From Verrucomicrobiaceae bacterium (GTDB lineage: Bacteria > Verrucomicrobiota > Verrucomicrobiia > Verrucomicrobiales > Verrucomicrobiaceae), in the NCBI GenBank assembly GCA_947466075.1, contig CANIBP010000016.1, forward strand, positions 1-64,000: a DNA stretch of 64,000 bases. Reading direction: 5' to 3'. The notes beneath the pieces were generated by a model. The model made no database searches. It was not told the origin of the DNA and was given only the letters and a program-made list of their open reading frames with translations. Below, one piece after another: positions 1 to 8,762 of the stretch. The stretch's first letter is position 1. Each line of letters starts with the position of its first letter. Made by a program: the position numbers and the translations under genes.

Positions 1-2105
1 GGGTTGCCGGTGCTGTTGTCATAGATGGCGGTGATTTTGATGGTCGTGCCACGAGGCAGGAAGTGGGGCATCGCGTAGTCGTAGCGGAGCTGCCAATTGA
101 AATCGTAGTGAGGAAGGTCGAGCAGCGTTTCGGTTTTACCATCGGGTGAGATGGCCTCGAACTTGAAGGCTTTGCCGCGCACATGCATGTGGGCCATCAA
201 GGCCATGGCATTGACGTCAGTAGGCAGCTTACGCTGGGCCGTTTCGACGTGATTGGCCGCGCCGGCGGGGATATTGAGGCGTGCATTTGGCAATGCAGTG
301 GTGTGGACGACGTATTTCGGTGGTTCTTTGGCAAAGAGCAGGCCCATGCGCATCGTGTCCTGCACGGCCTTGCCATTGGGCGTGTAATGGATCTGGAAGC
401 TCACCGTCGCACCTGCGGGCAGTTTGCGGGCAAAGCCATCCGGATAGACCTGCTTCGTGTTTCCGGGCACATAGGCGGCCCAGTAGCCTTCTGCGCCCTC
501 ATCTCCGCCACCGCGCACTTTGCGGCCTTTTTCAAAGACGTTGACTATGACATGATGCACCACCTGACGCTCGGTCGGCAGAATTTCATAGCCGCGCACC
601 CAGCGGTCTTCGGAGAAGTCTGTTGTCACGGTCACATGCTGGTAGGGCATGGTGCCTTCAGCTTTGATCGAAACCGGCTGAACGGCGGCGACGATGACGT
701 CCGGTTTGCCAATGCTCCACTCGCTGGGGAACTGGCGTGGTTTTGGTGCCTCGGCCACATTTCCTTTCGGACGATCTGAGGCCAACCAGGCCAGCAGATC
801 GGCACGATCACGTTTGGCAAGCGAGCGATCATTGGCCCATGGCGAGTGGGCTTGGCCTTCCAATGCCGCCGCGAACCAAGGGGGCATCGCGCCGCGCTCC
901 ACCTGCTTACGGATCATACCCGCGTGCTCGATCACCGCCTCATACGAATCGAGCGCAAACGGCCCTACGCCGCCACTGTGATGACACTCTACACAGTTCG
1001 CCTGCAAAATGCGGGCAACGTCACGATGATACGTCACATTCGTGCTGGCGATGGCTTTCTGCGCTGGCAAATCGAGCGCACAGCCAGGAGCACTCGTGGC
1101 GGCGATCTCGGCAGGTTCATCGCGTAGCATCGCGGCCACTGCGTCGCGCAAGTAATGATGCGTGGGTTGCTCCTTGGAGTAACCGAGGCCGTATTGATCA
1201 TTCAAAGCACCGCGATAGACGAGCGTCCGCGTCGCATCGAGCAGAAAGACCTCCGTGGTGGTCGTGGCAGTCAGCGCTTGCGCGAGTTTGCCATCCGCAT
1301 CGAGAGCGACCTTCGATTTCAAACCGTGATCCGCGATGAATTTCGCGATCTCATCGTTCTTTTGTCCTGGCGGGGCGTTCACGAGAAGCAAGTTCACCTC
1401 CTGCGCTTGCAAATCCTTTTCCAAACGCAGTGTTTCTGGGGCCAGTTTGCCGCTGATCGGGCAACTCGAACTGAATAAGGCGATCACAAGACCCTTTTTG
1501 CCTGCGGCAGCACTCAATGAGATGTCTTTGCCCTCCAGTGTCTTCAGCATCCTGTCCTCAACCATGCGTCCAACACCGTGATCACTGCCTTTAAGCATCT
1601 GCGGAGCTTCTTTGAGGGTTGGATCTTCGGTGGCGGGTTTGATGGGGCTTTCCGGCATGCTACTGCCACCGGCACCACGTTTGCGCAGACTGCCGAGTGC
1701 CTGGACGGCCTCATCCAATGTCACGCTGCCGTCCTTGTTGGTGTCGAGGCCAGTAAACCATCTCTTCTGCGGCATTTCGTCCGCCGTGAGTTTGCCGTCA
1801 GCATTTTTATCGAGGCGCTTGAATAAGCCCGCTGTTACCACGCCTTCACCGGCAGTTGCCAGTTTGCGCATTTTTTCCACACCTTCGATCGCTTCTTCGC
1901 GGGTGACACTGCCATCCTTGTTCAGATCAAGCTGCGCCAGATAGGCCGCACCGCCAATCTCGTCGCCGTTGATGACGCCATCGCTGTTTTTGTCGAAGGC
2001 TTTGAATTTTTCATCGAGTTCCGTGAGCTGAGCTTGCGCACGTAGGCCGATGACGGAACCAGCCAGCGCTGCGCTGCCGAGAAGAATGAAGAGAGCTTTT
2101 TTCAT
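1..2105 (-). CDS. Secreted EF-hand / redoxin / cytochrome c / Cu-monooxygenase-like protein (C-terminus beyond window)
   Basis: The reading frame is open from an ATG at 2105 to the window edge, giving 701 residues without a stop. Visible in order: a signal peptide (1-25); four EF-hand loops (DKNSDGVINGDE at 38-49, then near 60, 99 and 121); a thioredoxin-like redoxin domain (about 170-330) with a single Cys in FSSSCPIS near 215, so the usual CxxC partner is missing; a class I heme motif CVECH at 371-375; and a copper-type ascorbate-dependent monooxygenase-like region with HH near 517 and a later MHVRGK motif. This domain order is known from Planctomycetes and Verrucomicrobia, where it is taken to be a periplasmic redox enzyme; the substrate is unknown. 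It is divergent from the propeller gene at 2225. Domain calls are by eye. Confidence 0.85.
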   Translation of the reverse strand, partial: MKKALFILLGSAALAGSVIGLRAQAQLTELDEKFKAFDKNSDGVINGDEIGGAAYLAQLDLNKDGSVTREEAIEGVEKMRKLATAGEGVVTAGLFKRLDKNADGKLTADEMPQKRWFTGLDTNKDGSVTLDEAVQALGSLRKRGAGGSSMPESPIKPATEDPTLKEAPQMLKGSDHGVGRMVEDRMLKTLEGKDISLSAAAGKKGLVIALFSSSCPISGKLAPETLRLEKDLQAQEVNLLLVNAPPGQKNDEIAKFIADHGLKSKVALDADGKLAQALTATTTTEVFLLDATRTLVYRGALNDQYGLGYSKEQPTHHYLRDAVAAMLRDEPAEIAATSAPGCALDLPAQKAIASTNVTYHRDVARILQANCVECHHSGGVGPFALDSYEAVIEHAGMIRKQVERGAMPPWFAAALEGQAHSPWANDRSLAKRDRADLLAWLASDRPKGNVAEAPKPRQFPSEWSIGKPDVIVAAVQPVSIKAEGTMPYQHVTVTTDFSEDRWVRGYEILPTERQVVHHVIVNVFEKGRKVRGGGDEGAEGYWAAYVPGNTKQVYPDGFARKLPAGATVSFQIHYTPNGKAVQDTMRMGLLFAKEPPKYVVHTTALPNARLNIPAGAANHVETAQRKLPTDVNAMALMAHMHVRGKAFKFEAISPDGKTETLLDLPHYDFNWQLRYDYAMPHFLPRGTTIKITAIYDNSTGN

Positions 2106-2224
2106 GGGAAGGTGGTTAAAACACGATGTGTGGCAGGAAGTTTCCCCCTGTATGACAGGATCATCCAATGAAAATCACGCCTGCGCGATTGACGCCGGTA
2201 TTCTCGTCCGTTTGAATCAGCCTG

Positions 2225-3337
2225 ATGAGCAACCGCATTCTCTCCCTCCTATCCGTCATGGCAATCGCCAGCAGCGCTGCTGCTGAAGTCGCCTATGAAT
2301 TCGTCCCGAACTTCATCCAACCACCTGCTGGCAAAGAAACCATTGGCGACGGCCATGGCGAAATCGCCGTGGACTCCGCCGGCAATATCTATGTGAGTGT
2401 GCAGGACAAAGATCCTGCCCTCGCTGGCCTGCAGGTTTACGGCAAAGATGGCAAGTTCATCAAAACCCTGCCGCTTCCGGCTTCACTGCACGGCTTTGTC
2501 ATCCGCAAGTATGGAGATGGGGAGCACATCTACGCCGCTGTACTCGGTGAGCAAAAAGTCATCAAGGCAAATCTCGATGGCAGCATCGTGATGGAAATTC
2601 CCACCAGCGCCTTCCCTGCCGAGCAGCGCGATTATGTCAGCGTTTCAAAGAGCGACGAAACGGATCCGAAAAAAAAGATCGCCATCGCCTCCGGCGTGCG
2701 CATTGCTGATTCGAAGGAAGAACTCACGCTGAAGCTGGCTGATGGCAGCGAGAAGAAGATCAAGAAGGAGAAGGGTGTTGCTGCTGCAGGTGGGCTCAAG
2801 CTCACCAACTGCGATGTGGCGCCCAACGGCGACATCTACGTCGTGGATGGCTATGGCCGGAGCTTCATCTTTGTCTTCAGCAGCGAAGGCAAATTTAAGC
2901 AGGTCTTTGGCGGCCCAGACAAGCCACTGGCACTGGCCAATGCGCACAAAATATTCATCGACCGTCGCTTTGAACCCGCGCGCGTGATGATCTGCGACCG
3001 CGGGCACAAGCGCATGCTGCACACCCAACTCGATGGCACTTTCATCGGCGAAATCGCCACCGAGATGCGCAACCCAAGCTCCGCCAGTTTCCATGGCAAT
3101 CTGATGTGCGTGGCCGAAATCGCTGGCAACGTTAGTGTCTGGGACAAAGACAACAAGCGCGTCGCAGACCTCGGCACCAGCCCGCAGATGACCAACACAC
3201 CCGGCATTGCCCCCAAAGACTGGCAACAGGGCATCGTCACCAGTCCGCATGGCATTACCTTCGACAATGATGGCAACATCCTTGAAACCGAATGGAACAA
3301 GTGGGGCCGTGTGCTGCGCTGGAACGTGAAGAAATAA
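2225..3337 (+). CDS. Secreted NHL/SMP-30-type beta-propeller protein
   Basis: 370 residues. The first 20 or so residues form a signal peptide ending in a run of alanines. The rest has repeated blades of the type 'DSAGNIYV', 'APNGDIYVVDGYG' and 'FDNDGNILETEWN', typical of NHL or gluconolactonase-like six-bladed propellers. A Lys/Glu-rich insertion around residues 165-185 ('DGSEKKIKKEKG') is unusual between blades. No catalytic residues can be assigned, so it may be a binding scaffold or a hydrolase. The stop TAA at 3335-3337 shares its last base with the ATG of the next gene, which suggests translational coupling. Confidence 0.8.
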   Translation: MSNRILSLLSVMAIASSAAAEVAYEFVPNFIQPPAGKETIGDGHGEIAVDSAGNIYVSVQDKDPALAGLQVYGKDGKFIKTLPLPASLHGFVIRKYGDGEHIYAAVLGEQKVIKANLDGSIVMEIPTSAFPAEQRDYVSVSKSDETDPKKKIAIASGVRIADSKEELTLKLADGSEKKIKKEKGVAAAGGLKLTNCDVAPNGDIYVVDGYGRSFIFVFSSEGKFKQVFGGPDKPLALANAHKIFIDRRFEPARVMICDRGHKRMLHTQLDGTFIGEIATEMRNPSSASFHGNLMCVAEIAGNVSVWDKDNKRVADLGTSPQMTNTPGIAPKDWQQGIVTSPHGITFDNDGNILETEWNKWGRVLRWNVKK

Positions 3338-3963
3338 TGCGCATTGCGCGATCCATCCTCATTCTCGCCGCAGGGGGAGCCGTTTTGGCCCCCCTGTGTG
3401 CTTTGGCACATGGAGCGGAGTTTTTGAGTACCAAACTCACGCTGCTGCCAGATGCGGAGGTGCTGCTCGAAATCACCGCCGACTATGGCGGCAACCCGCT
3501 CATCGCCGACGAATCAACCGCACGCGAAGCGTTGAGTGATCCGGTGCGGTTGAAACGCCACGAAACACTTGTGCCCCTGGCGGAACTCGCAGCCGTCAAT
3601 ATCACGCAACACGACAACTGGGCGGAATTCGCGCCCGCATCTTATTTGCCTTCCGACACTGAGGCCCAGCCACACGCCTTGATCACCGCCGCATGGCGTT
3701 GGCGCAGTGAGACACCGGAGATCGTCTTCGAGATGCCGAAAGGTAAACTACACGACGTGCTGCTTTGGACACGAGATCAAACCAATCTCGACGTATCCCC
3801 AAAATGGATGCTGCTGCTCGCGGGTGATAGATCAAAGGCCATCCCTGTGCATTGGACGCCATGGTGGCAGCGCTGGCAGACGTTGATGGTCTCGTCGGTT
3901 CTGATTCTCACGCTTTGCTACTACGTCTCGCAGAATTTCACATTGCGCCATCGCACGCTCTAG
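3337..3963 (+). CDS. Hypothetical secreted, C-terminally membrane-anchored protein
   Basis: 208 residues from the ATG at 3337, chosen because it overlaps the preceding stop codon (TAATG) and is followed immediately by a signal peptide with a long Ala/Leu core. A second hydrophobic segment close to the C-terminus ('LMVSSVLILTLCYYVS', about residues 188-203) would anchor the mature domain to the membrane with a short basic tail inside. The extracytoplasmic part has no motif I recognise. Coupling to the beta-propeller gene suggests the two products act together, perhaps as a membrane-bound partner of the propeller; that is inference only. Confidence 0.65.
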   Translation: MRIARSILILAAGGAVLAPLCALAHGAEFLSTKLTLLPDAEVLLEITADYGGNPLIADESTAREALSDPVRLKRHETLVPLAELAAVNITQHDNWAEFAPASYLPSDTEAQPHALITAAWRWRSETPEIVFEMPKGKLHDVLLWTRDQTNLDVSPKWMLLLAGDRSKAIPVHWTPWWQRWQTLMVSSVLILTLCYYVSQNFTLRHRTL

Positions 3964-4239
3964 GAGCCGGTGTCGGCCTTGATGCCGTCAGATGACAGCC
4001 CATCTAGCCATCAGGAAAAGTAACCGACACTGGCCTTAATCGCGGTCTCGACCCGATTTCACAAACCGGCGCGCTGAAGTGCCTCATGGCTGATTTCCAT
4101 GCTGAATCACCAGTTGCTTAACAAGAGTTAAATAAAAGTGTCGGTTTTTATGGGGTAATAACGCCAAATAAATCGAAACCAACCTTGACCATTGGGTCAG
4201 GTTGGAATTAAAATGCCATTATTACCCGGTTATAATTGA
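3964..4239. other. Spacer rich in inverted repeats
   Basis: No gene seen. Two inverted-repeat systems are visible. AACCGACACT at 4022-4031 recurs as its reverse complement at 4137-4146. GGGTAATAA at 4153-4161 pairs with TTATTACCC at 4219-4227, and between them lies a smaller hairpin with CCAACC at 4179-4184 against GGTTGG at 4200-4205, its stem extended by TGACC/GGTCA with one bulge. A perfect TATAAT lies at 4231-4236, only three bases before the ATG at 4240. If it is a -10 box, the mRNA would start at or after that ATG. The composition is more A/T-rich than in the neighbouring genes. Confidence 0.6.
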
Positions 4240-4491
4240 ATGGCCCGCCCCTCAAACACCTTCGACTCATTGTCACTGACGATCGCGATCACACCGCAGA
4301 TCAAGCAGTACCTCGAAGACATGACCTTGAAGGGCACGTTCGGCAGCAGCCCCGCCGAGGCGGCGCGGATGCTCTTGAGCAATGGAATTGATGGCATGTT
4401 GAACACCGGTGCTTTGGACAGACGCAAATGGACCCTGAAGGACGGCGAACTCGTCCTCATCACGACAGATCAACCTTCCCTCTCATCATGA
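4240..4491 (+). CDS. Small protein, ribbon-helix-helix-like
   Basis: 83 residues. The N-terminal half ('SLTIAITPQIKQYLEDM' then a helix with 'SPAEAARMLLSNGID') has the strand-helix-helix pattern of short ribbon-helix-helix DNA-binding proteins, but the match is by eye and weak. No Shine-Dalgarno is visible and a TATAAT lies directly upstream, so the true start may be a later Met (for example MTLKG, residue 28) or translation may be leaderless. Its stop overlaps the next ATG (ATGA at 4488-4491), indicating a two-gene unit. It could be an antitoxin-like regulator, but no recognisable toxin is next to it. Confidence 0.5.
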   Translation: MARPSNTFDSLSLTIAITPQIKQYLEDMTLKGTFGSSPAEAARMLLSNGIDGMLNTGALDRRKWTLKDGELVLITTDQPSLSS

Positions 4492-4694
4492 CTCTGCAAC
4501 ACGATCTTCAAGCCGATTCCACCGTCTTTTCCACTCTCGTGGAAGTCGAAATGACCGACACGGACCGCAGCTTGAAGGGCAACTGGAAGTCTGAGACGCG
4601 GCTTTCGATGCTCTCGCACGAAATCACCCGCTACATGCCGGAATTGGCCGCCATGCTGGCTCAAGGCGGCAAGCGGAAGATGTTGGCGGCTTGA
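4488..4694 (+). CDS. Small hypothetical protein overlapping the preceding gene
   Basis: 68 residues, beginning at the ATG whose last two bases are the first two of the preceding TGA stop. The overlap is the main reason to accept it as coding. The sequence is acidic at the start, then '[38 protein letters not shown]', which could form one amphipathic helix with a basic C-terminus. No family recognised. folD begins 31 bases downstream on the same strand, so the three could share a transcript. Confidence 0.4.
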   Translation: MTLQHDLQADSTVFSTLVEVEMTDTDRSLKGNWKSETRLSMLSHEITRYMPELAAMLAQGGKRKMLAA

Positions 4695-4725
4695 AAAGCG
4701 GCTCGCCCTGCGCCACCGAAAGCGC

Positions 4726-5598
4726 ATGACCCTCATCTCTGGAACTGCCGTCGCCGAAAAAGTCCTCGAAGAATGCCGTCGCGACATCGCCGCACTTGCT
4801 GCCTTGGGGCGTAAGCCAGGCCTAGCAGTCGTCTTGATCGGTGATGATCCTGCTTCGCGCGCCTACGTTCGCTCCAAGGACAAAAAATGCCGCGATCTTG
4901 GCCTGCACTCCGTCAAACTCGAACTCCCGGCCACCACGACGCAAGACGAGTTGCTCGCGCATGTGCACGCGCTGAACAGCGACCCCGCCATCCACGGCAT
5001 TCTGGTGCAAAGCCCGCCGCCCAAGCACATCGACGAATCTGCTATCGTGCGGGCGATTGATCCGGCCAAGGATGTCGATGGCTTTCACCCCGTGAACGTG
5101 GCGAAACTCGCTCTCGAAGATCCAACCGGCTTCGTGCCTTGCACACCGCTTGGTTGTCAGCGGCTGCTGATTGATGCGGGTATCGAAACGAGTGGCGCGC
5201 ATGCGGTCGTCGTCGGCCGCAGCATGATCGTCGGCAAACCGATGGCGCTACTGCTCATGGCGAAAGGCAAAGGCGGCGACGCCACCGTGACCGTCACGCA
5301 TTCCCGCACCCGCGATCTCGCCAGCATCACCCGCACCGCCGACATCATCATCGCCGCCATCGGTCGTCCGCATTTCATCAGGGCCGAACACGTCAAGGAA
5401 GGTGCCGTTGTCATTGATGTTGGCATCAACCGCATCGACGATCCCACGAGCGATAAAGGCTACAAGCTCGTCGGCGATGTCGCCTTTGATGAAGTCGCTC
5501 CGAAATGCCGCGCTATCACACCCGTCCCAGGAGGTGTGGGGCCGATGACCATCGCGATGCTGATGGCGAACACGATCAAAGCTTGTCGTCAGGCTTGA
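4726..5598 (+). CDS. folD: Bifunctional methylenetetrahydrofolate dehydrogenase / methenyltetrahydrofolate cyclohydrolase
   Basis: 290 residues, the usual FolD length. FolD oxidises 5,10-methylene-THF to methenyl-THF with NADP and hydrolyses it to 10-formyl-THF in the cytosol, feeding purine and formyl-Met synthesis. The active-site Tyr-Lys pair is in [10 protein letters not shown] (Tyr47, Lys51). The nucleotide-binding signature GRSMIVGKP lies at 164-172 and the C-terminal signature PGGVGPMT near 265. The conserved substrate loop usually written VQLPLP reads VQSPPP here (Q94 kept); this is a deviation in an otherwise standard protein. Confidence 0.95.
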   Translation: MTLISGTAVAEKVLEECRRDIAALAALGRKPGLAVVLIGDDPASRAYVRSKDKKCRDLGLHSVKLELPATTTQDELLAHVHALNSDPAIHGILVQSPPPKHIDESAIVRAIDPAKDVDGFHPVNVAKLALEDPTGFVPCTPLGCQRLLIDAGIETSGAHAVVVGRSMIVGKPMALLLMAKGKGGDATVTVTHSRTRDLASITRTADIIIAAIGRPHFIRAEHVKEGAVVIDVGINRIDDPTSDKGYKLVGDVAFDEVAPKCRAITPVPGGVGPMTIAMLMANTIKACRQA

Positions 5599-5672
5599 GG
5601 TTCCGAAAAAATCCGGATTCCGCCGCTACCCTGACATACAAATCAAGTTTCAGGTCACTCATTGTCACCACC

Positions 5673-6719
5673 ATGCACCGCACGCTCCTCCTCTCGCTCA
5701 CTTTGGCCGCCGCACTCCACGCCCAAGTCACCTCAGAAAATAACGAGATGCTGCGCGAGGGCTTGAAGCGCTATCCCGAGGCAGACACGAACAAAGATGG
5801 CATTCTCAGCATGGATGAAGGCCGCGCCTTCATGGCGAAGATGAAGAAGAAGCCTGCGGATGAGGCGAAAACAGCAACAAATGCACTGAAGCCTGATGTC
5901 GCCGATGTGGCCTACGGCTCCCATCAGCGCAACCGGCTCGATCTTTACCTCGCGAAGTCTGAACAACCCACGCCCGTGGTGTTCCTGATTCACGGTGGCG
6001 GCTTTCGCAATGGCGATAAAAGCCGCTGGGCATCCGACAAACAAACCAGCCAACTCGTCAATAGTGGCGTGTCCTGCGCGGCTTTGAACTATCCCTTCCT
6101 CGACGCCATGCCGATCCAGGACATCCTGCGCGAGTGCGCTCGTGCCGTGCAGTTTCTGCGTGCAAAATCCGGCGAATGGAAGCTCGATAAAACGCGCTTC
6201 GCCTCCATGGGCGGCTCCGCTGGTGCCGGCACCTCACTCTGGCTAGCCACGCATGATGATCTGGCCGATGCAAAATCCGAAGACCCGGTGCTGCGCGAGT
6301 CCACTCGTCTTACCTGTGCCGTGTGCAACTCCACGCAAGCCACCTACGACGTGACGCGCTGGGAATCCTTTCTTGGTCCAGCCAAACCCGAGTTCCGCAC
6401 CAGCGAAGTCGAGACTGCGATGTTTTATCGCCTGCCCTCCGTCGCTGACTTCAACACGGAAAAAGGCAAAGCCGTGCTCAAGGAGTGCGACATGCTCTCC
6501 TGGATCACCAAGGACGATCCGCCGCTCTTTCTGAACAACCCGCAAGTCGTTCCTGCGCCGACGAATCGTGGCGAGTGGCTGCACTGCATCCAGCATGCAC
6601 GTGCCATTCAGAAGGAATGCACTGCGGATGATGTCGTCTGCGTGGTGGCCCAGGATCCCGCCGATCCCAAGCCCGACGCTGTTCAGTTCCTGCTCCAGCA
6701 TTTGAAAGTTTCCCGTTGA
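5673..6719 (+). CDS. Secreted alpha/beta-hydrolase (esterase) with an EF-hand
   Basis: 348 residues from the ATG at 5673, which starts a clear signal peptide (1-17, ending ALHAQ). Residues 38-49 (DTNKDGILSMDE) form one canonical EF-hand calcium loop. The catalytic domain follows, with the oxyanion motif HGGG at 107-110 and the nucleophile elbow GGSAG at 180-184 (Ser182), as in the hormone-sensitive-lipase or BD-FAE-like carboxylesterases. An EF-hand in front of an esterase is a combination found mainly in Planctomycetes and Verrucomicrobia. The substrate is probably an acylated or acetylated carbohydrate or similar ester, by family only. The open frame runs further upstream, but the signal peptide sets the start. 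Confidence 0.85.
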   Translation: MHRTLLLSLTLAAALHAQVTSENNEMLREGLKRYPEADTNKDGILSMDEGRAFMAKMKKKPADEAKTATNALKPDVADVAYGSHQRNRLDLYLAKSEQPTPVVFLIHGGGFRNGDKSRWASDKQTSQLVNSGVSCAALNYPFLDAMPIQDILRECARAVQFLRAKSGEWKLDKTRFASMGGSAGAGTSLWLATHDDLADAKSEDPVLRESTRLTCAVCNSTQATYDVTRWESFLGPAKPEFRTSEVETAMFYRLPSVADFNTEKGKAVLKECDMLSWITKDDPPLFLNNPQVVPAPTNRGEWLHCIQHARAIQKECTADDVVCVVAQDPADPKPDAVQFLLQHLKVSR

Positions 6720-6795
6720 GCCCAAGAACGCACTTGCACCGGCCGCAGAGACGACTATTACTCGCGCCCTCCAACGCCGTTTGGTTTCCAAACAC

Positions 6796-6871
<76 letters not shown>

Positions 6872-6895
6872 TCTTGTCGAAGACGAGAGTTAGGT

Positions 6896-7585
6896 TCAAA
6901 GCTCCGCATTCACCACCGGGCGCACGCTTTTGATCGCTTCGGCATACTTCGTCCCGCAGGCAAGGCCGCGATAACGCGCTAGCACGGTCTTGGTGTCCAT
7001 CGCCGCATCATTCTTCGCGGGATCATAGGGTGCGTTCTTCACGAAGGCCATCAGCCTTCCCAGCCACTCGCTGGCGGCAGGCCATTCAGCGGACACATCC
7101 ACATACGTGTCCGGCTCAAAACCAATCGTGTGCCCTGGACCATTGTCATACCAATAGACCCGCGAGGGCGATTTCACCTCATCACGACCCAGCAATCGTG
7201 CCGGTTGATACAACGCCGCATGGCAGATCGCACTCGCCGCCTCGTGATCGGGATGGCGGTCACGCGGCCACAACATGAAGGCAGTGTCCGGCTTCACGTC
7301 CGCCACGATCTCGGCCACTGCACGCTTCGTTTCCAGCGTCGGCTCAAAGCCCAGGCTCTTCCACGGCAGGAAGCGCATCTCCATGCCACGCTCCGCGGCC
7401 AGTTGCTTTGATAAGTCGAGCAAGCCCTGTTCCCTACCTTTAACAGGCGGCCAGTTCGTGTAATCCCCGATCAAACTCAGGATCACCACTCGCTGATGCT
7501 TCTGCACGGCACGCAGAAGGGTCCCCGGAATGCCAAAAGGACAGTCGTCGTAATGCGCGCCTATGGCGAGAAGGGTCCGAGTCAT
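6896..7585 (-). CDS. PIG-L/LmbE-family deacetylase
   Basis: 229 residues from the ATG at 7585, chosen because the family begins 'LLAIGAH.DD' almost at the N-terminus. The metal-binding motif AHYDD (residues 10-14) replaces the usual AHPDD, and the second family motif RHPDHEAA is present in the middle. These zinc enzymes remove N-acetyl groups from GlcNAc-type substrates such as mycothiol precursors, GlcNAc-PI or glycan building blocks. The substrate here is unknown, and no thiol-cofactor genes are nearby. It has no signal peptide. It converges on tRNA-Lys, ending 24 bases from it. Confidence 0.85.
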   Translation of the reverse strand: MTRTLLAIGAHYDDCPFGIPGTLLRAVQKHQRVVILSLIGDYTNWPPVKGREQGLLDLSKQLAAERGMEMRFLPWKSLGFEPTLETKRAVAEIVADVKPDTAFMLWPRDRHPDHEAASAICHAALYQPARLLGRDEVKSPSRVYWYDNGPGHTIGFEPDTYVDVSAEWPAASEWLGRLMAFVKNAPYDPAKNDAAMDTKTVLARYRGLACGTKYAEAIKSVRPVVNAEL

Positions 7586-7664
7586 GTGGCGATGATGAAG
7601 AAAATAGGCAGCAAGGGCAAGCTGCAAGTCGCATCTGAGTCACGACAATTCACCAACACAAAGT

Positions 7665-8702
7665 TCAAGGTGCCTTGGGCTTGGATCGAGAGTCGAGTAG
7701 CAACTGGCGCTCAGCTTCAAACTCAAGCTGCTCCTTTTTCAGGCGAACCACTTCGTCTTTCGCCATCTTTTCATGGACCCCGCGTTTCAATGCCTCCTCA
7801 AACTGCGCTTTCCGCACAGCAATGGCCTTGTCGAGTGCTTCGATGGTTGGGAGCCATCCCATCGACTCCATCCAATCGGCGCAGCGCTGAGGCCATTGGT
7901 TGATGGGCTGTTTGTTGTCGCGCATGCCGAAGCCGTGGCCGCCTTGGGTGAAGAGATGGAGTTCGGCGGGGATCTTGTGCTTCTTGTATTCGAGGTAAAT
8001 CAGCGTCGAGGCGACGGGATTTTGGCCGTCGTCGTGGGCACAGGCGATGAACAGTGGTGGAGCATCCGCAGGCACGGCGAAGCCTTCCTTGAACTTCGTC
8101 GGGTCTTTGGAGTCGAGGAATCCACCGCCATAGATCATGATGCCGAACGTGGGGAGGCTGAATTTGATGTCGAATGCCTTGGCAGGCTCACTGAGCCAGT
8201 CACGATCACAGGCGAGATGCGCAAGCAAGTTGCCACCGGCGCTGAATCCTAGCAAGCCAACACGAGTCGGATTGAGTCCCCACTCTTCCGAGTGCTTACG
8301 GATGAGCAAGATTGCTTGAGCTGCATCCTGAACGGGCTTTTCGTGCGGTGCGGCTTCGTCGCGGGTGGGCGTGCGATATTTGAGCAGGATTCCGGTGACG
8401 CCGAGGGTGTTGAGCCACTCGCAGACCTGCGCGCCTTCATGAACGGCGGAAAGGAAAACATAACCGCCGCCGGGAGCGACGATGACGCTGGTGCCATTCG
8501 GCTTTTCGGGGCGGAAGACCTCGATCGAAGGCTCGCTGATGTCGGTGACCGTGTTTTTGCTGGTGTGCTTCTTGAGGAATTCGTCCGTGGCCTTGGAGTG
8601 CGGCTGCATTTTGCCGGGAGCACCATCGGGCCAAAGCTTGAGCGTGATGGGCTCGGCGGCAGGCAGAGTTGCCGCGAGGAGGATGAAAAGTGGCAGTTTC
8701 AT
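7665..8702 (-). CDS. Secreted alpha/beta-hydrolase, acetyl-xylan-esterase-like
   Basis: 345 residues from the ATG at 8702, which starts a signal peptide (1-16, ending LPAAE). The fold is of the BD-FAE/esterase-lipase type: 'VIVAPGGGY' near 73-81, the nucleophile elbow GFSAGG at 152-157 (Ser154), 'ACAHDD' for the acid and 'GGHGFGMR' for the catalytic His. Similar secreted proteins remove acetyl or other acyl groups from plant polysaccharides. The last 60 residues are a charged Lys/Glu/Arg-rich helix beyond the catalytic domain. It is divergent from the DUF1501 gene at 8763. Confidence 0.85.
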   Translation of the reverse strand: MKLPLFILLAATLPAAEPITLKLWPDGAPGKMQPHSKATDEFLKKHTSKNTVTDISEPSIEVFRPEKPNGTSVIVAPGGGYVFLSAVHEGAQVCEWLNTLGVTGILLKYRTPTRDEAAPHEKPVQDAAQAILLIRKHSEEWGLNPTRVGLLGFSAGGNLLAHLACDRDWLSEPAKAFDIKFSLPTFGIMIYGGGFLDSKDPTKFKEGFAVPADAPPLFIACAHDDGQNPVASTLIYLEYKKHKIPAELHLFTQGGHGFGMRDNKQPINQWPQRCADWMESMGWLPTIEALDKAIAVRKAQFEEALKRGVHEKMAKDEVVRLKKEQLEFEAERQLLLDSRSKPKAP

Positions 8703-8762
8703 AGCGTGGTAGAGCATGATGAAGGAAAGGCTTGGCTTTGTCACTCGTAGAGATCAGCGCCC

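Noticed and set aside
4240..4694. Toxin-antitoxin pair
   Set aside because: The first product is only weakly ribbon-helix-helix-like, and the second has no toxin family features; the overlap alone is not enough.
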